Below, one piece after another: positions 15,956-25,973 of a DNA stretch of 64,000 nt. The number at the start of each line of letters is the position of its first letter. The first letter of the stretch is position 1. The notes beneath the pieces were generated by a model. It was given only the letters and a program-made list of their open reading frames with translations. It was not told where the DNA came from and made no database searches. The stretch covers positions 62,001 through 126,000 of the forward strand of contig NZ_WMLB01000025.1 in assembly GCF_009709675.1 (NCBI RefSeq). Direction: 5' to 3'. The DNA comes from Agromyces bracchium (GTDB lineage: Bacteria > Actinomycetota > Actinomycetes > Actinomycetales > Microbacteriaceae). The translations under genes and the position numbers were made by a program.

Positions 15956-16795
15956 CTACAGCCGCGCGGCGTGGATCGCGCTCACGAGGATCGCGCGCGC
16001 ACCGAGCTCGTACAGGGCGTCCATCACGTGGTTCGTCTCGACGCGCGGGATCATGACGCGCACGGCCACCCACTCGGGGTCGTGCAGCGGCGACACCGTG
16101 GGCGACTCGAAGCCCGGCGCGGCAGCGGTCGCGGCCTCGAGCTTGGCTACCGGCACGTCGTAGTCGACGAGCACGTACTGGCGCGCGACGAGCACGCCCT
16201 GCAGGCGACGCACGAGCGTTTGCGTACCCGGCTTCTCCACCCCGGAGCCGATGAGCACGGCCTCGGAGTCGAGGATGACCGGACCGAAGATGTCGAGGCC
16301 GGCCTTGCGCAGGGTCGAACCCGTCGACACGACGTCGGCGACGGCATCCGCCACGCCGAGCCGCACCGCGGACTCGACCGCGCCGTCGAGCTTGACGAGC
16401 TTCGCCGTCACGCCGTGTCGGCCGAGGAAGTCGCCCACGAGGCCGGGGTAGCTCGTCGCGACGCGCACGCCCTCGAGGTCGGCGAGTTCGGCGTAGGCAC
16501 CCGGCGGGCCGGCGAACCGGAACGTCGAGTCGCCGAAGCCGAGCGGGGCGATCTCGGTCGCCTCCGAGCCGGAGTCGAGCAGCAGGTCGCGGCCCGTGAT
16601 GCCGACGTCGAGCGCACCCGAGCCGACGTAGGTGGCGATGTCGCGCGGGCGGAGGTAGAAGAACTCGACCCCGTTGCGGGGGTCGGCGACCACGAGTTCA
16701 CGCGAGTCCCTGCGACCGGTGTACCCGGCCTCGTAGAGCATCTGCGCGGCGGTCTCGGAGAGCGAGCCCTTGTTGGGCACGGCGATTCGGAGCAT
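15956..16795 (-). CDS. hisG: ATP phosphoribosyltransferase (long form)
   Basis: First and feedback-controlled step of histidine synthesis: ATP + PRPP to PR-ATP. It has 279 residues from the ATG at 16795 ([12 protein letters not shown]), the usual N-terminus. This is the long form with its own C-terminal regulatory domain, so no HisZ partner is needed. The segment LDVGITGRD and the PRPP-binding loop [14 protein letters not shown] are visible. The start is not fully settled: a purine-rich AGGGA abuts the ATG, and an in-frame ATG at 16834 would add 13 residues ([13 protein letters not shown]). I prefer 16795 on family alignment. Confidence 0.93.
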   Translation of the reverse strand: MLRIAVPNKGSLSETAAQMLYEAGYTGRRDSRELVVADPRNGVEFFYLRPRDIATYVGSGALDVGITGRDLLLDSGSEATEIAPLGFGDSTFRFAGPPGAYAELADLEGVRVATSYPGLVGDFLGRHGVTAKLVKLDGAVESAVRLGVADAVADVVSTGSTLRKAGLDIFGPVILDSEAVLIGSGVEKPGTQTLVRRLQGVLVARQYVLVDYDVPVAKLEAATAAAPGFESPTVSPLHDPEWVAVRVMIPRVETNHVMDALYELGARAILVSAIHAARL

Positions 16796-16841
16796 TCCCT
16801 GGCTTTCGTGTCGACGGAACTGATCTGCGGTCATGGCGTGA

Positions 16842-17105
16842 TCAGAGATGTCGGTACACGTCGGCGGGCGCGAGGCCCTTCGCGAGCATCAGCACCTGCA
16901 GGTGGTACAGGAGCTGCGAGATCTCTTCCGCGGTCTCGTCGTCGCTCTGGTATTCGGCGGCCATCCAGACCTCGGCCGCCTCCTCGACGATCTTCTTGCC
17001 GATGGCGTGCACGCCGGCGTCGAGCTGACGGACGGTGCCACTGCCCTCGGGGCGCGAGCGGGCCTTGTCCTGGAGCTCGACGAAGAGGTCGTCGAAGGAT
17101 TTCAC
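16842..17105 (-). CDS. hisE: Phosphoribosyl-ATP pyrophosphatase
   Basis: Second step of histidine synthesis: releases pyrophosphate from PR-ATP. An 87-residue all-alpha MazG-like fold with the metal-binding run [16 protein letters not shown] and the later [13 protein letters not shown] helix. The GTG start at 17105 overlaps the rpe stop as GTGA. As in mycobacteria, it is a stand-alone gene placed before hisG rather than fused to hisI. Confidence 0.95.
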   Translation of the reverse strand: MKSFDDLFVELQDKARSRPEGSGTVRQLDAGVHAIGKKIVEEAAEVWMAAEYQSDDETAEEISQLLYHLQVLMLAKGLAPADVYRHL

Positions 17106-17794
17106 CCGTCCAGACTAGCGGGGTCCTCGTGGCGCTCGTGGCGGTGTGACGCCACCGCGGCTCGGAGCTCGGTGATCCGCTCCTCGGGCACGCCGCGGAA
17201 CACGGCCGACCCGGCGACGAAGGTGTCGGCGCCCGCCTCGGCGGCGATGCCGATCGTGTCGACCGTGATGCCGCCGTCGACCTGCAGCCAGACGTCGAGT
17301 CCGGCGGCCTCGACCGCGTCGGCGACGCGGCGCAGCTTCGGCATCGTCTCGGAGATGAAGGACTGCCCGCCGAAGCCCGGCTCGACGGTCATGATGAGGA
17401 CCTGGTCGAACTCGGGCAGGAGGTCGAGGTAGGGCGCGGCATCCGTCCCCGGCTTCAACGCGATCCCGGCACGGGCGCCGATCTGCCGCAGGTGCCGGGC
17501 GAGCGCGACGGGCTCGTTCACGGCCTCGGCGTGGAAGGTGACCGACGCCGCTCCCGCCTCGGCGTAGCCCGGCGCCCAGCGGTCGGGGTCGTCGATCATG
17601 AGGTGCACGTCGAGCGGGACCGGGCTGACCTGCTGCAGCCGCTGCACCATCGGCAGGCCGAAGGTGAGGTTCGGCACGAAGTGGTTGTCCATGATGTCGA
17701 CGTGCACGAGGTCGGCGGTGCCGATCCGTCCGAGTTCTCGCTCGAGGTTCGCGAAGTCGGCCGCGAGGATGCTCGGGTTGATGCGCGTCGCCAT
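17102..17794 (-). CDS. rpe: Ribulose-phosphate 3-epimerase
   Basis: Interconverts ribulose-5-phosphate and xylulose-5-phosphate in the pentose phosphate pathway, supplying ribose for PRPP and so for the adjoining his, trp and pyr genes. It has 230 residues. The signature strands [41 protein letters not shown] and VDGGI are intact. The ATG at 17794 has AGGG 8 nt upstream and gives the standard N-terminus; an in-frame ATG 27 nt earlier is less likely. Confidence 0.96.
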   Translation of the reverse strand: MATRINPSILAADFANLERELGRIGTADLVHVDIMDNHFVPNLTFGLPMVQRLQQVSPVPLDVHLMIDDPDRWAPGYAEAGAASVTFHAEAVNEPVALARHLRQIGARAGIALKPGTDAAPYLDLLPEFDQVLIMTVEPGFGGQSFISETMPKLRRVADAVEAAGLDVWLQVDGGITVDTIGIAAEAGADTFVAGSAVFRGVPEERITELRAAVASHRHERHEDPASLDG

Positions 17795-17824
17795 GCCCGC
17801 AACCCTATCGGCGTCGGCCACCGC

Positions 17825-19330
17825 TCAGCGCTTGCGCACGAGGGCGATGAACATCGCGTCGGTGCCGTGCCGATGCGGCCAGAGCTGCACCGTGCGCCCG
17901 TCGCCGGCGAGGTCGAGAGGATGCTCCGCCAGCTGCTGCACGACGGCGGCCGTGTCGAGCGCCTCGGCCGCGTCCCCCCAGCGCGCGAGCGCGCGTCCGA
18001 GGCTGCCGTGCGTCTCCGCCGTGTGCGGCGAGCACGTGACGTAGGCCAGGACGCCGCCGGGGGCGAGCGCGGTGAACGCGGCATCCGCCAGCTCGCCCTG
18101 CAGCTCGGTCAGCTGGGCGACATCCGTCGGGCTCTTCCGCCAGCGGGCCTCGGGCCGGCGGCGGAGCGCCCCGAGGCCCGTGCACGGCGCGTCGAGCAGG
18201 ATGCGGTCGAAACCGCCCTCCGCACCCATCGCCGCCGGATCGAGCTCGCGACCGTCGCCGACGCGGACCGCGACCTCGAGGGGAACCGGCGCGACGGCCC
18301 TCCGGACGAGTTCGGCACGCGCCGGGACGACCTCGTTCGCCACGAGCGACGCGCCGCCCGCCAGCGCCTCGGCGGCGAGCAGCGCGGTCTTGCCGCCGGG
18401 GCCGGAGCAGAGGTCGAGCCAGCGTTCGCCGGGCCGCACCGGGGCGACCCGGCTCAGCGCGAGCGCCGCGAGCTGCGAGCCCTCGTCCTGGACCCGCACC
18501 CGGCCCTCGTTCGCGGCCACGAGGTCGAACGGCGCGTCGGCCGTCAGGCCCGTCGGCGCGTAGCGATCGGGCTCGCCGAGCTCCGCCGGGTCGGCAGCGA
18601 GGCCGGGAAGGGCGGCGAGGTTCACGCGCGGCGTCGCGTTGTCGGCCTCGAGGAGGGCGACCAGCTCGTCGCCGCGGCCCTCGCGCTCGAGCGCCGACCG
18701 GAGCGCCCGGATCACCCAGACGGGATGCGAGTGCACGGCGGCGAGCGCCGCATCCGCCGACCCGGCCTCCTCCGCGATCAGCTCGAGCCAGTCCGCGAGC
18801 TCGCGGCGCGACACGGTGCGCAGCACGGCGTTCACGAACCCGGCCGCCGACGGCGCGACGCGGCGCGCGAGCGCGACGGACTCGTTGACGGCCGCATGCG
18901 TCGGCACACGCGTGGCGAGCAGCTGGTGGGCGCCGAGCCGCAGCACGTCGAGCACCGGCGGGTCGATCGCTGCGACGTCGCGGCCCGCCGCGAGCGCGAT
19001 GATCGCGTCGTAGCGGCCCAGGAGGCGGAGCGTGCCGTAGGTCAGCTCGGTCGCGAGCGCGGCATCCGCCGGGCTGAGCTTCGCCCGCTCGATCCGGGTC
19101 GGCAGCAGCAGGTTCGCGTAGGCGTCGGAGTCGCGGACGGCGGCGAGGACGTCGTAGGCGACGAGCCGCGCCGGCGAGACCCGTTCCTGCCGCGGCCGGC
19201 CGCTTCGACCGCGTCCGCCGCCGTCGCCGCGCCGGTGCTGCGCGCGAGGGCTCCCTCCCCCGGCGCCGCCCGAGCGACCTGCGCCGACGGGGCGTTCCGG
19301 TCGGCCGTTCCCGTGCGTCTCCCCGCTCAT
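17825..19330 (-). CDS. rsmB: 16S rRNA m5C967 methyltransferase RsmB (Fmu/Sun family)
   Basis: SAM-dependent methylation of a cytosine in 16S rRNA. It has 501 residues. The first ~50 are a Gly/Arg-rich disordered tail. A NusB-like RNA-binding domain follows (ARLVAYDVLAAVRDSDAYANL), then the methyltransferase core with WLDLCSGPGGKT for SAM and the two catalytic cysteines in DAPCTGLG and VTCSPH. The ATG at 19330 overlaps the fmt stop (ATGA), a pairing also seen as fmt–sun in other bacteria. Confidence 0.94.
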   Translation of the reverse strand: MSGETHGNGRPERPVGAGRSGGAGGGSPRAQHRRGDGGGRGRSGRPRQERVSPARLVAYDVLAAVRDSDAYANLLLPTRIERAKLSPADAALATELTYGTLRLLGRYDAIIALAAGRDVAAIDPPVLDVLRLGAHQLLATRVPTHAAVNESVALARRVAPSAAGFVNAVLRTVSRRELADWLELIAEEAGSADAALAAVHSHPVWVIRALRSALEREGRGDELVALLEADNATPRVNLAALPGLAADPAELGEPDRYAPTGLTADAPFDLVAANEGRVRVQDEGSQLAALALSRVAPVRPGERWLDLCSGPGGKTALLAAEALAGGASLVANEVVPARAELVRRAVAPVPLEVAVRVGDGRELDPAAMGAEGGFDRILLDAPCTGLGALRRRPEARWRKSPTDVAQLTELQGELADAAFTALAPGGVLAYVTCSPHTAETHGSLGRALARWGDAAEALDTAAVVQQLAEHPLDLAGDGRTVQLWPHRHGTDAMFIALVRKR

Positions 19331-20262
19331 CGCGCCTCCGCCCGTTCGGCACCGAGGCCGCGCCACCAGTCGGCGGCGGCCATCGCGTTCCGGCCGGCGG
19401 GCTGGACGCGACGGAGCTCCATGGCCCCGTCGGCCGTGCCCACGAGCAGGCGCTTCCGGTCGAGGCGGATCTCGCCCGGCTCGAGTCGCGGCGTTTCGGC
19501 TCCGACCGAGGCGGGCCTGGCCTCCAGCACCTTCAGCCGGATGCCGTCGACCTCCGTGTGCGCGCCGGGCTCGGGGGTCACGCCGCGGACGCGCGCGTCG
19601 ACCTCGACGATCGATCGCGTCCAGTCGATCCGGCCGTCCTCGATCGAGAGCTTCGGCGCGAACGTCGGTTCGCCGGCCTGCGGGGTCGCGACGGCGATGC
19701 CGGCCGCGATCGCGTCGACGACGTCGAGCACGAGGTCGGCCTCGGTCTCGGCCAGCGACTCGAGCGCCAGCCCCGCCGTCTCGCCCGGCGCGACGGGCCT
19801 CGTCCGGGACGCGTAGACGTCGCCCGCGTCGAGCTCGGGCACGAGCCGGAAGACGCTCGCGCCGATCTCGGCGTCGCCCGCGATGAGCGCACGCTGCACG
19901 GGCGCCGCGCCGCGCCAGGCGGGAAGCGCCGAGAAGTGCAGGTTGATCCAGCCGTGCGGGGGCGTCGAGAGCAGCGGCTCGCGGACCAGGCCCCCGTACG
20001 CCACGACCACGCCGAGGTCGGGACGGAGCGCCTCGATGCGCTCCGTGGCCTCGGCGTCGAGGCGCGCGGCGTCGATCACCGGGAGGCCGAGCCGCTCGGC
20101 GGCCTGCGCGACCGGCGACGGCGTGAGGACGCGCTTGCGGCCGAGCGGCGCGGGCGGCCTCGTGACGACGCCGACGACCTCGTGGCCGGATTCGGCGAGA
20201 CGTTCGAGGGTGGGCACGGCGACGGCGGGGGTTCCCGCGAACACGATCCGGAGGTGGGGCAC
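19327..20262 (-). CDS. fmt: Methionyl-tRNA formyltransferase
   Basis: Formylates initiator Met-tRNA with 10-formyl-tetrahydrofolate. It has 311 residues. The N-terminal formyl transferase fold starts LRIVFAGTPAVAVPTLE. The active-site segment NLHFSALPAWRGAAP holds the family's Asn and His, and the C-terminal OB domain is present. The GTG at 20262 matches the family start; the open frame extends far upstream inside priA without similarity. The priA stop is 17 nt upstream. Confidence 0.95.
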   Translation of the reverse strand: MPHLRIVFAGTPAVAVPTLERLAESGHEVVGVVTRPPAPLGRKRVLTPSPVAQAAERLGLPVIDAARLDAEATERIEALRPDLGVVVAYGGLVREPLLSTPPHGWINLHFSALPAWRGAAPVQRALIAGDAEIGASVFRLVPELDAGDVYASRTRPVAPGETAGLALESLAETEADLVLDVVDAIAAGIAVATPQAGEPTFAPKLSIEDGRIDWTRSIVEVDARVRGVTPEPGAHTEVDGIRLKVLEARPASVGAETPRLEPGEIRLDRKRLLVGTADGAMELRRVQPAGRNAMAAADWWRGLGAERAEAR

Positions 20263-20279
20263 ACCCCATTGTCCCAGTG

Positions 20280-22238
20280 TCACGGGAGGTCGGGATCGTC
20301 CATGCGGACGCGGAGCACCGGTGGGCGGCCGGGGCGTCGACCCGCGACCGGTCGGCGACGCTCGGTCGCGGCGCGGATCGCCTCGCCCTTCAGCCGCTGG
20401 GCGACCTCGACTCCGGCGCCGTAGCCGAAGCGGACGATCGCCCGCTCGAGGCCCTCGTCGGCGGCGGGCGTCGGGCCGAGCACGTCGACGCCGTCGACCC
20501 CGCGCACTCGCTCGAGCGCCGCAGCGAGCCGCTCGTGCGACGACGTCACCGAGGCCATCCGCACCGCGGGCGGGAATCGCAGCGCTCGACGGGTCTCGAG
20601 CTCCTCCGCCGCCCATGCCGGCTGGCGCCACGTGGCGAGAGCCGTGCCGAGAGCTCCACCAACCCCGACGAGGAACACCGGCGCGGCGGGGGCCGCGAGC
20701 GCGGCGGCGTTCGACCACCACCGCAGGCAGTCCTCGGCGACGCGGAGCGATTCGCGCAGCAGCATCCGCTCGCCGTCGAGGAGCAGCACGGCGCGGTAGC
20801 CGCCGTCGGCGATCGGCTCGGCCCCACGGGTCGCCACGACGAGTTGCGGCTCGGCGCCGACGCGGAGGATCGGTCGCTCGCCGTCGGAGACCACGACCCG
20901 CGATCGCGGGAACGCGCGACCGAGCTCCTCGGCGGTGCGGCTCGCGCCGACGACCGCCGCGCGCAGCTTCGTGCCCTCGCACACGCCGCAGCGCCACGCG
21001 GTCGCGGCGGTGCCGCAGAGCCCGCACGCCGGCGCGCCGCCCGCGCGCGGCACGGCGAGTGCGCCACCGCACGCCGTGCATCGCGCGGGCTCGCGGCAAC
21101 GGTCGCACGCGAGCATGGGCGTGTGGCCGGGTCTTGCGACCTGGACGAGCACCGGTCCGTCGGCGACGGCCGCCTGTGCTTCGCGCCAGGCCCCGGACGG
21201 AATGCGCGCTCCCCCGGTCTCGGGCGCGGACTGCTGGTCGGTGAGGACGATCCGCGGGCGTGCGCCGCGCCGCAGCGGCACGTCGTGCACCCAACCCAGT
21301 TCGACGAGTCGCTGCACGTCGACGCTCCGGCTCTGCGCGAGGAAAAGCAGCGCCGCACCGGACTGCTCCTGCCGGATGAGCGCCGCGTCACGGCTGTGGA
21401 CGCCCGGCGCGAGCGGCTCTGACTGCAGCGGGTCGCCGTCGTCGACGACCACGATGAGCCCGAGGCGAGCGGCGGGCGCGTAGACGGTCGACCGGCTGCC
21501 GACGACGATCCGGGCGGCGTCGCCGGTCGCGTCGAGGAAGGCCCGATACCGCGCAGGCCCGGTCTGGCGCGCGTCGGTGCGCAGCACCCGTCGCGGGTCG
21601 ACGACCTCAGCGAGGGCGGCCTCGAGCTGCTCCTGGTCGCGGTAGTCGGGCACCGCGACGATCGTCGAGCGATCGTGGGCGAGCGCGTGCGCGGCGGCCT
21701 GCGCGACGGTGCGAGCCCAGCCGCCGACCCACGCGCCGGACTCGAGGCGAACCGGGCGGGCATCGGCGGCCAGCGCCATCCGCTCGCCCGCCGAAATGCC
21801 CTGCTCGACGCGCCCCGGGGCGTACCCGTCGACCGCCACCGGATGATCGGGCAGCGGGCCGGGATCGGGCTCGGCCGCGCGCCAGGCCTTCTCGGCGCGG
21901 ACGTACCGGGGCGGGATCGCGATGCGGAGGACGTCGCTCGCATTGCCCGCCGCCCGGTCGGCGGCCGCACGTGCGAGCCGCCACACGTCGGGCACGAGCG
22001 CCGGGACATCGGAGACGACGTCGTCGACCTCGCTGAGCTCGCCCCGGTACTCCGACCGCTCGGCGAGCTCCACGATCCAGCCCTGGGCGATGCGCCCGCC
22101 CGACCGGAGCGGCACGCGCACCCGGACACCACGCACCGCGGCGTCGGCGAGCCGCTCGGGAACGCGGTAGTCGAACAGCTGGTCGAGCTGCGGCAGCGGC
22201 GAGTCGACGAGGACCCGCGCCACCGGCCGGTCGGTCAC
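20280..22238 (-). CDS. priA: Primosomal protein N' (PriA), helicase motifs degenerate
   Basis: Replication-restart protein that recognises stalled forks. It has 652 residues. The N-terminal DNA-binding domain (RVLVDSPLPQLDQLFDYRVP) and four zinc-binding pairs CDRC, CTAC, CGLC and CGVC are preserved. The Walker A P-loop is absent: the region reads ESGAWVGGWARTVAQAAA instead of GxTGSGKT. The DEEH box is replaced by VVDDGDP. Actinobacterial PriA proteins are known to have lost these motifs, so this is probably a structural loader without helicase activity. The GTG start at 22238 is the first usable start after metK (20-nt gap). It is unrelated to the HisA/TrpF isomerase also called PriA. Confidence 0.92.
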   Translation of the reverse strand: MTDRPVARVLVDSPLPQLDQLFDYRVPERLADAAVRGVRVRVPLRSGGRIAQGWIVELAERSEYRGELSEVDDVVSDVPALVPDVWRLARAAADRAAGNASDVLRIAIPPRYVRAEKAWRAAEPDPGPLPDHPVAVDGYAPGRVEQGISAGERMALAADARPVRLESGAWVGGWARTVAQAAAHALAHDRSTIVAVPDYRDQEQLEAALAEVVDPRRVLRTDARQTGPARYRAFLDATGDAARIVVGSRSTVYAPAARLGLIVVVDDGDPLQSEPLAPGVHSRDAALIRQEQSGAALLFLAQSRSVDVQRLVELGWVHDVPLRRGARPRIVLTDQQSAPETGGARIPSGAWREAQAAVADGPVLVQVARPGHTPMLACDRCREPARCTACGGALAVPRAGGAPACGLCGTAATAWRCGVCEGTKLRAAVVGASRTAEELGRAFPRSRVVVSDGERPILRVGAEPQLVVATRGAEPIADGGYRAVLLLDGERMLLRESLRVAEDCLRWWSNAAALAAPAAPVFLVGVGGALGTALATWRQPAWAAEELETRRALRFPPAVRMASVTSSHERLAAALERVRGVDGVDVLGPTPAADEGLERAIVRFGYGAGVEVAQRLKGEAIRAATERRRPVAGRRPGRPPVLRVRMDDPDLP

Positions 22239-22258
22239 CTCAGCGCCCGCCGGCCACG

Positions 22259-23452
22259 TCAGAGCCCGGCGGCCGCGCGGAGGTCGTCGACGCGGTCGAG
22301 CCGCTCCCAGGTGAAATCGGGCAGTTCGCGGCCGAAGTGGCCGTAGGTCGCGGTCTGCGCGTAGATCGGGCGGAGCAGGTCGAGGTCGCGGATGATCGCG
22401 GCCGGGCGCAGGTCGAACACCTCGCGGATCGCCTCCGTGATGCGCTCCTCCGGCAGGTGGCCCGTGCCGAACGTCTCGACGTAGAGCCCGACCGGCGCCG
22501 CGGCGCCGATCGCATAGGCCACCTGGAGTTCGAGGCGATCGGCGAGACCGGCGGCGACCGCATTCTTCGCGACCCACCGCATGGCGTACGCGGCCGAGCG
22601 GTCGACCTTCGACGGGTCCTTGCCGCTGAATGCTCCGCCGCCGTGGCGGCTCGCGCCGCCGTAGGTGTCGATGATGATCTTGCGGCCGGTGAGCCCCGCG
22701 TCGCCCTGCGGGCCGCCGATCTCGAAGCGGCCGGTCGGGTTGATCAGGACCTTGAGGTCGGGGCGCGCGAGCTCGACGCGGTCGAGGGTCGGCCGGATCA
22801 CGAGCTCCTCGACCTCGGCACGCAGCTGCTCGGTCGACACCTTCGGGGAGTGCTGGGTCGACAGCACGACCGTCTCGATGGTCCGCGCGGTCTGCCCCTC
22901 GTAGCCGATGGTCACCTGCGTCTTGCCGTCGGGACGAAGGTAGTCGAGTTCGCCCTGCTTGCGGACCTCGGCGAGCCGTTCGGCGAGGCGGTGCGCGATC
23001 CAGATCGGGACGGGCATGAGCTCGGGGGTCTCGCGCACCGCGTAGCCGAACATGATGCCCTGGTCGCCCGCGCCCTGGCGGTCGAGCTCGTCGAGGCTCG
23101 TGCCCTCGCGCGTCTCGAAGGCGTCGTCGACGCCCTGCGCGATGTCGGGCGACTGCGCGCCGATCGAGACGGAGACGCCGCACGAGCGGCCGTCGAACCA
23201 CACGTCGGAGGACTCGTATCCGATCGAGGTGATCCGGTCGCGCACGATGGCGGGGATCTCGACGTATCCCGACGTCGACACTTCGCCCGCGACGTGCACG
23301 AGCCCGGTCGTCACGAGCGTCTCGACCGCGACACGGGCCGAGGCATCGACGGTCAGCAGCGCGTCGAGGATCGCGTCGGAGACCTGGTCGCAGATCTTGT
23401 CGGGGTGCCCCTCGGTCACGGACTCGGAGGTGAACTGGCGCAGTGCGCTCAT
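22259..23452 (-). CDS. metK: S-adenosylmethionine synthetase
   Basis: Makes SAM from methionine and ATP. It has 397 residues, three repeated domains, N-terminus [16 protein letters not shown], the signature [12 protein letters not shown] and the P-loop-like [19 protein letters not shown]. The ATG at 23452 overlaps the coaBC stop (ATGA). It supplies the methyl donor for the downstream rsmB product, though this proximity may be incidental. Confidence 0.98.
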   Translation of the reverse strand: MSALRQFTSESVTEGHPDKICDQVSDAILDALLTVDASARVAVETLVTTGLVHVAGEVSTSGYVEIPAIVRDRITSIGYESSDVWFDGRSCGVSVSIGAQSPDIAQGVDDAFETREGTSLDELDRQGAGDQGIMFGYAVRETPELMPVPIWIAHRLAERLAEVRKQGELDYLRPDGKTQVTIGYEGQTARTIETVVLSTQHSPKVSTEQLRAEVEELVIRPTLDRVELARPDLKVLINPTGRFEIGGPQGDAGLTGRKIIIDTYGGASRHGGGAFSGKDPSKVDRSAAYAMRWVAKNAVAAGLADRLELQVAYAIGAAAPVGLYVETFGTGHLPEERITEAIREVFDLRPAAIIRDLDLLRPIYAQTATYGHFGRELPDFTWERLDRVDDLRAAAGL

Positions 23453-24723
23453 GCGGAGTGGGTGTCCTTCGTGGTGGGCTCGGCGCCGGGCGTGATGCGC
23501 GCGACGATGACATCGAGGATGGCGTGCGCCACCGACATCTTGGTGCCGGACGCCTCGGCCGCGACCGCATCATCGGCGCCGATCACGCTCACGGCGTTCT
23601 CGTCGGCCGCGAAGCCATGGTTCCAGCCGACGCGGTTGACGACCAGCAGGTCGGCGCCCTTCGCCCGGCGCTTGGCCCGCCCGAGTTCGAGCAGGCGTGC
23701 CGGGTCGGACTCGGTCTCGGCCGCGAAGCCGACGAGCACGGTGCCGTCGTGCGGGGCCGCGCCGAGGCCGGCGATGATGTCAGGGTTCTTGACCAGCTCG
23801 ATCGACATGCGCTCCTGGCCGTCGACCTTCTTGATCTTCGTCTCGCTCACGTCGGCCGGTCGGAAGTCGGCGACGGCCGCGGCCATCACGACCGCGTCGG
23901 CTCCCGCGGCGGCCGTGGTCACGGCCTCCTGCAGCTCGAGCGCGGTCGAGACGGGCACCACGGTGCATCCGCCCGGCGAGGAGACCTCGAGGTTCGCGGC
24001 GATGAGCGTGACCTCGGCGCCGCGCGCCGCGGCCGCCTCGGCGATCGCCACCCCCTGCTTGCCGCTCGAGCGGTTGCCGAGGAAGCGCACGGGGTCGAGC
24101 GGCTCGCGCGTGCCGCCGGCGGTGACGACGACGCGTCGACCGGCGAGGTCGGCGACGGATGCCGCGGCGGGCGCCCCGACGTCGAGCCCGTGCTGCCGCG
24201 CGACCTCCAGCGCGGCCGCGACGATCGCGTCGGGCTCCTCGAGCCGGCCGGGGCCGCTGTCGGTGCCCGTCAGCTGCCCGACGGCCGGGCCGACGATCGT
24301 CACGCCGCGGTCGCGGAGCGTCGCGATGTTCGCCTGCGTGGCGGGATGCCGCCACATCTCGGTGTGCATCGCGGGGGCGACGACGACCGGCGCCTCGCTC
24401 GCGAGCACCGTGTTGCCGAGCAGGTCGTCGGCGAGGCCCGTGGCGAGCTTCGCGATCGAGTTCGCCGTCGCCGGCGCGATCACGATGAGGTCGGCCGCCT
24501 GGCCGATCGCGACGTGACGCACCTCGGCCACACCTTCGAAGAGGTCGACGTGGACGGGGTTGCGGGAGATCGCCTCGAGCGTCGGACGACCGACGAACCG
24601 CAGCGCGGACTCGGTCGGCACCACGTGCACGTCGTGGCCCGCGAGGACCAGCGAGCGCACCACCGACACGGCCTTGTACGCCGCGATGCCGCCGGTGATG
24701 CCGACGACGATGTTCAGCGGCAT
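23449..24723 (-). CDS. coaBC: Bifunctional phosphopantothenoylcysteine decarboxylase/synthase
   Basis: Two consecutive steps of coenzyme A synthesis: CTP-dependent joining of cysteine to phosphopantothenate (CoaB) and FMN-dependent decarboxylation (CoaC). It has 424 residues. CoaC is N-terminal with [12 protein letters not shown], the catalytic His in [12 protein letters not shown] and the motif [10 protein letters not shown]. CoaB starts near residue 190 with [21 protein letters not shown] and includes KIKK. The rpoZ stop is 13 nt upstream. The order gmk–rpoZ–coaBC–metK–priA–fmt is widely conserved. Confidence 0.97.
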   Translation of the reverse strand: MPLNIVVGITGGIAAYKAVSVVRSLVLAGHDVHVVPTESALRFVGRPTLEAISRNPVHVDLFEGVAEVRHVAIGQAADLIVIAPATANSIAKLATGLADDLLGNTVLASEAPVVVAPAMHTEMWRHPATQANIATLRDRGVTIVGPAVGQLTGTDSGPGRLEEPDAIVAAALEVARQHGLDVGAPAAASVADLAGRRVVVTAGGTREPLDPVRFLGNRSSGKQGVAIAEAAAARGAEVTLIAANLEVSSPGGCTVVPVSTALELQEAVTTAAAGADAVVMAAAVADFRPADVSETKIKKVDGQERMSIELVKNPDIIAGLGAAPHDGTVLVGFAAETESDPARLLELGRAKRRAKGADLLVVNRVGWNHGFAADENAVSVIGADDAVAAEASGTKMSVAHAILDVIVARITPGAEPTTKDTHSA

Positions 24724-24736
24724 CCGGGCCTGCCGG

Positions 24737-24994
24737 CTACTCGCCGATCGGGCGGAGGCGCAGCTTGTCCTCGTTGACCTCGTGGAGGGCGACCGAGAGG
24801 GGCTTGTCGTCGATCGACGAGTCGACCAGCGGGCCGACGTTGTCGAACAGGCTGCCCTCGTGGAGGTCGGCGTAGTAGTCGTTGATCTGGCGCGCCCGCT
24901 TCGAGGCGAAGATGACCAGCTGGTACTTCGAGTCGACCTTCGACAGCAGGTCGTCGATGGGCGGGTCGATGATGCCGGACAGCTTCTCAGCCAT
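24737..24994 (-). CDS. rpoZ: DNA-directed RNA polymerase omega subunit
   Basis: Small subunit that helps assemble and stabilise the beta' subunit. It has 85 residues with the conserved core [26 protein letters not shown] (shown in part) and a C-terminal segment [12 protein letters not shown]. The ATG at 24994 lies 8 nt inside the 3' end of the mihF–gmk gene, so it is probably co-translated with it. Confidence 0.97.
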   Translation of the reverse strand: MAEKLSGIIDPPIDDLLSKVDSKYQLVIFASKRARQINDYYADLHEGSLFDNVGPLVDSSIDDKPLSVALHEVNEDKLRLRPIGE

Positions 24995-25973
24995 GGAGAG
25001 ACTCCTTCAGGTGGGGCGCACCCCCGGTGCGCGGAAGATCGTGGCGCGAGGCAGGCTGACGCCGGCCCCGGCGAGGCCGCATCAAGTCTACGACCTTTTG
25101 CGCGGCCTCGCGGACCTCGTGGTTGACGACCTGGTGGTCGAACTCCTCGACGGCCGCGAGTTCGACCTTCGCGGTCTCGAGTCGGCGCTGCTGTTCGGCG
25201 GGGCTCTCGGTGCCCCGGCCGACGAGTCGACGGACCAGTTCGTCCCACGTCGGCGGCAGCAGGAACACGAGCGTCGCCTCGGGCATCGCCCGGCGCACCG
25301 AGCGCGCGCCCTGGATGTCGATCTCGAGCAGCACGCTGCTTCCCGCGGCGATCGCCTCCTCGACGGGGCGGCGCGGCGTGCCGTAGCGGTACGCGTTGTG
25401 GACGGTCGCCCACTCGAGCAGTTCGCCGGCCTCGACCATCCGGTCGAAGTCGTCGTCGGAGACGAAGAAGTAGTGCTCGCCCTCGACCTCGCCGGGCCGC
25501 GGCGCGCGCGTCGTCGCCGACACGGAGAGCTTGACGTCGGGGTGGTGCTCGCGGATGTAGCCCGCGACCGTGCCCTTGCCGACCGCCGTCGGACCCGCCA
25601 GCACGACGAGGCGGTCCCCGGTGCCGCCGTGGTCGGCGACCCAGCCCGCGGTGAACTCGCGGAGCCTCCGGCGCTGGAGCCGACCGAGGCCGCCCAGGCG
25701 CTTGGAGTTCGCGATCTGCAGCTCCTCCATGATGCGTGCACACTTGGTCTGCCCGATCGCGGGGATCGAGGTCAGGAACTCCGACACCCGCAGACGGCCC
25801 TCGACGCCCTCGGGTTCGTCGTAGGCGGCCCGGAGCACATCGAGCGGGCTCCGCACGCCTTCGGCGATGTCGTGCTTGACGGCCGCGCGGGCGCGCCGGG
25901 CGGCGACCGCCGCTCGCGATGCGGCGACCCGGTCGACCTCGGGCGGGGCGGATGCCACGGCGCGATCAGACAT
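24987..25973 (-). CDS. gmk: Fusion of actinobacterial integration host factor (mIHF) and guanylate kinase
   Basis: A single 328-residue reading frame with two domains. Residues ~20–112 resemble mIHF: an Arg/Ala-rich helix ([15 protein letters not shown]), then [20 protein letters not shown] and a basic stretch [18 protein letters not shown], the helix-two-turn-helix DNA-binding core. Residues ~120–305 are guanylate kinase: P-loop GPTAVGKGT (127–135), [11 protein letters not shown] and [15 protein letters not shown]. In mycobacteria mihF is a separate gene directly upstream of gmk; here the boundary is lost with no frameshift visible. The last ~20 residues are a basic tail. The ATG at 25973 overlaps the pyrF stop by 8 nt. 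Confidence 0.93.
   Translation of the reverse strand: MSDRAVASAPPEVDRVAASRAAVAARRARAAVKHDIAEGVRSPLDVLRAAYDEPEGVEGRLRVSEFLTSIPAIGQTKCARIMEELQIANSKRLGGLGRLQRRRLREFTAGWVADHGGTGDRLVVLAGPTAVGKGTVAGYIREHHPDVKLSVSATTRAPRPGEVEGEHYFFVSDDDFDRMVEAGELLEWATVHNAYRYGTPRRPVEEAIAAGSSVLLEIDIQGARSVRRAMPEATLVFLLPPTWDELVRRLVGRGTESPAEQQRRLETAKVELAAVEEFDHQVVNHEVREAAQKVVDLMRPRRGRRQPASRHDLPRTGGAPHLKESLHG

Noticed and set aside
16796-16834. In-frame ATG at 16834 as the hisG start.
   Set aside because: Adds 13 residues not typical of His[13 protein letters not shown] at 16795 is the family N-terminus. Not fully excluded because the ribosome-binding site is poor for both.
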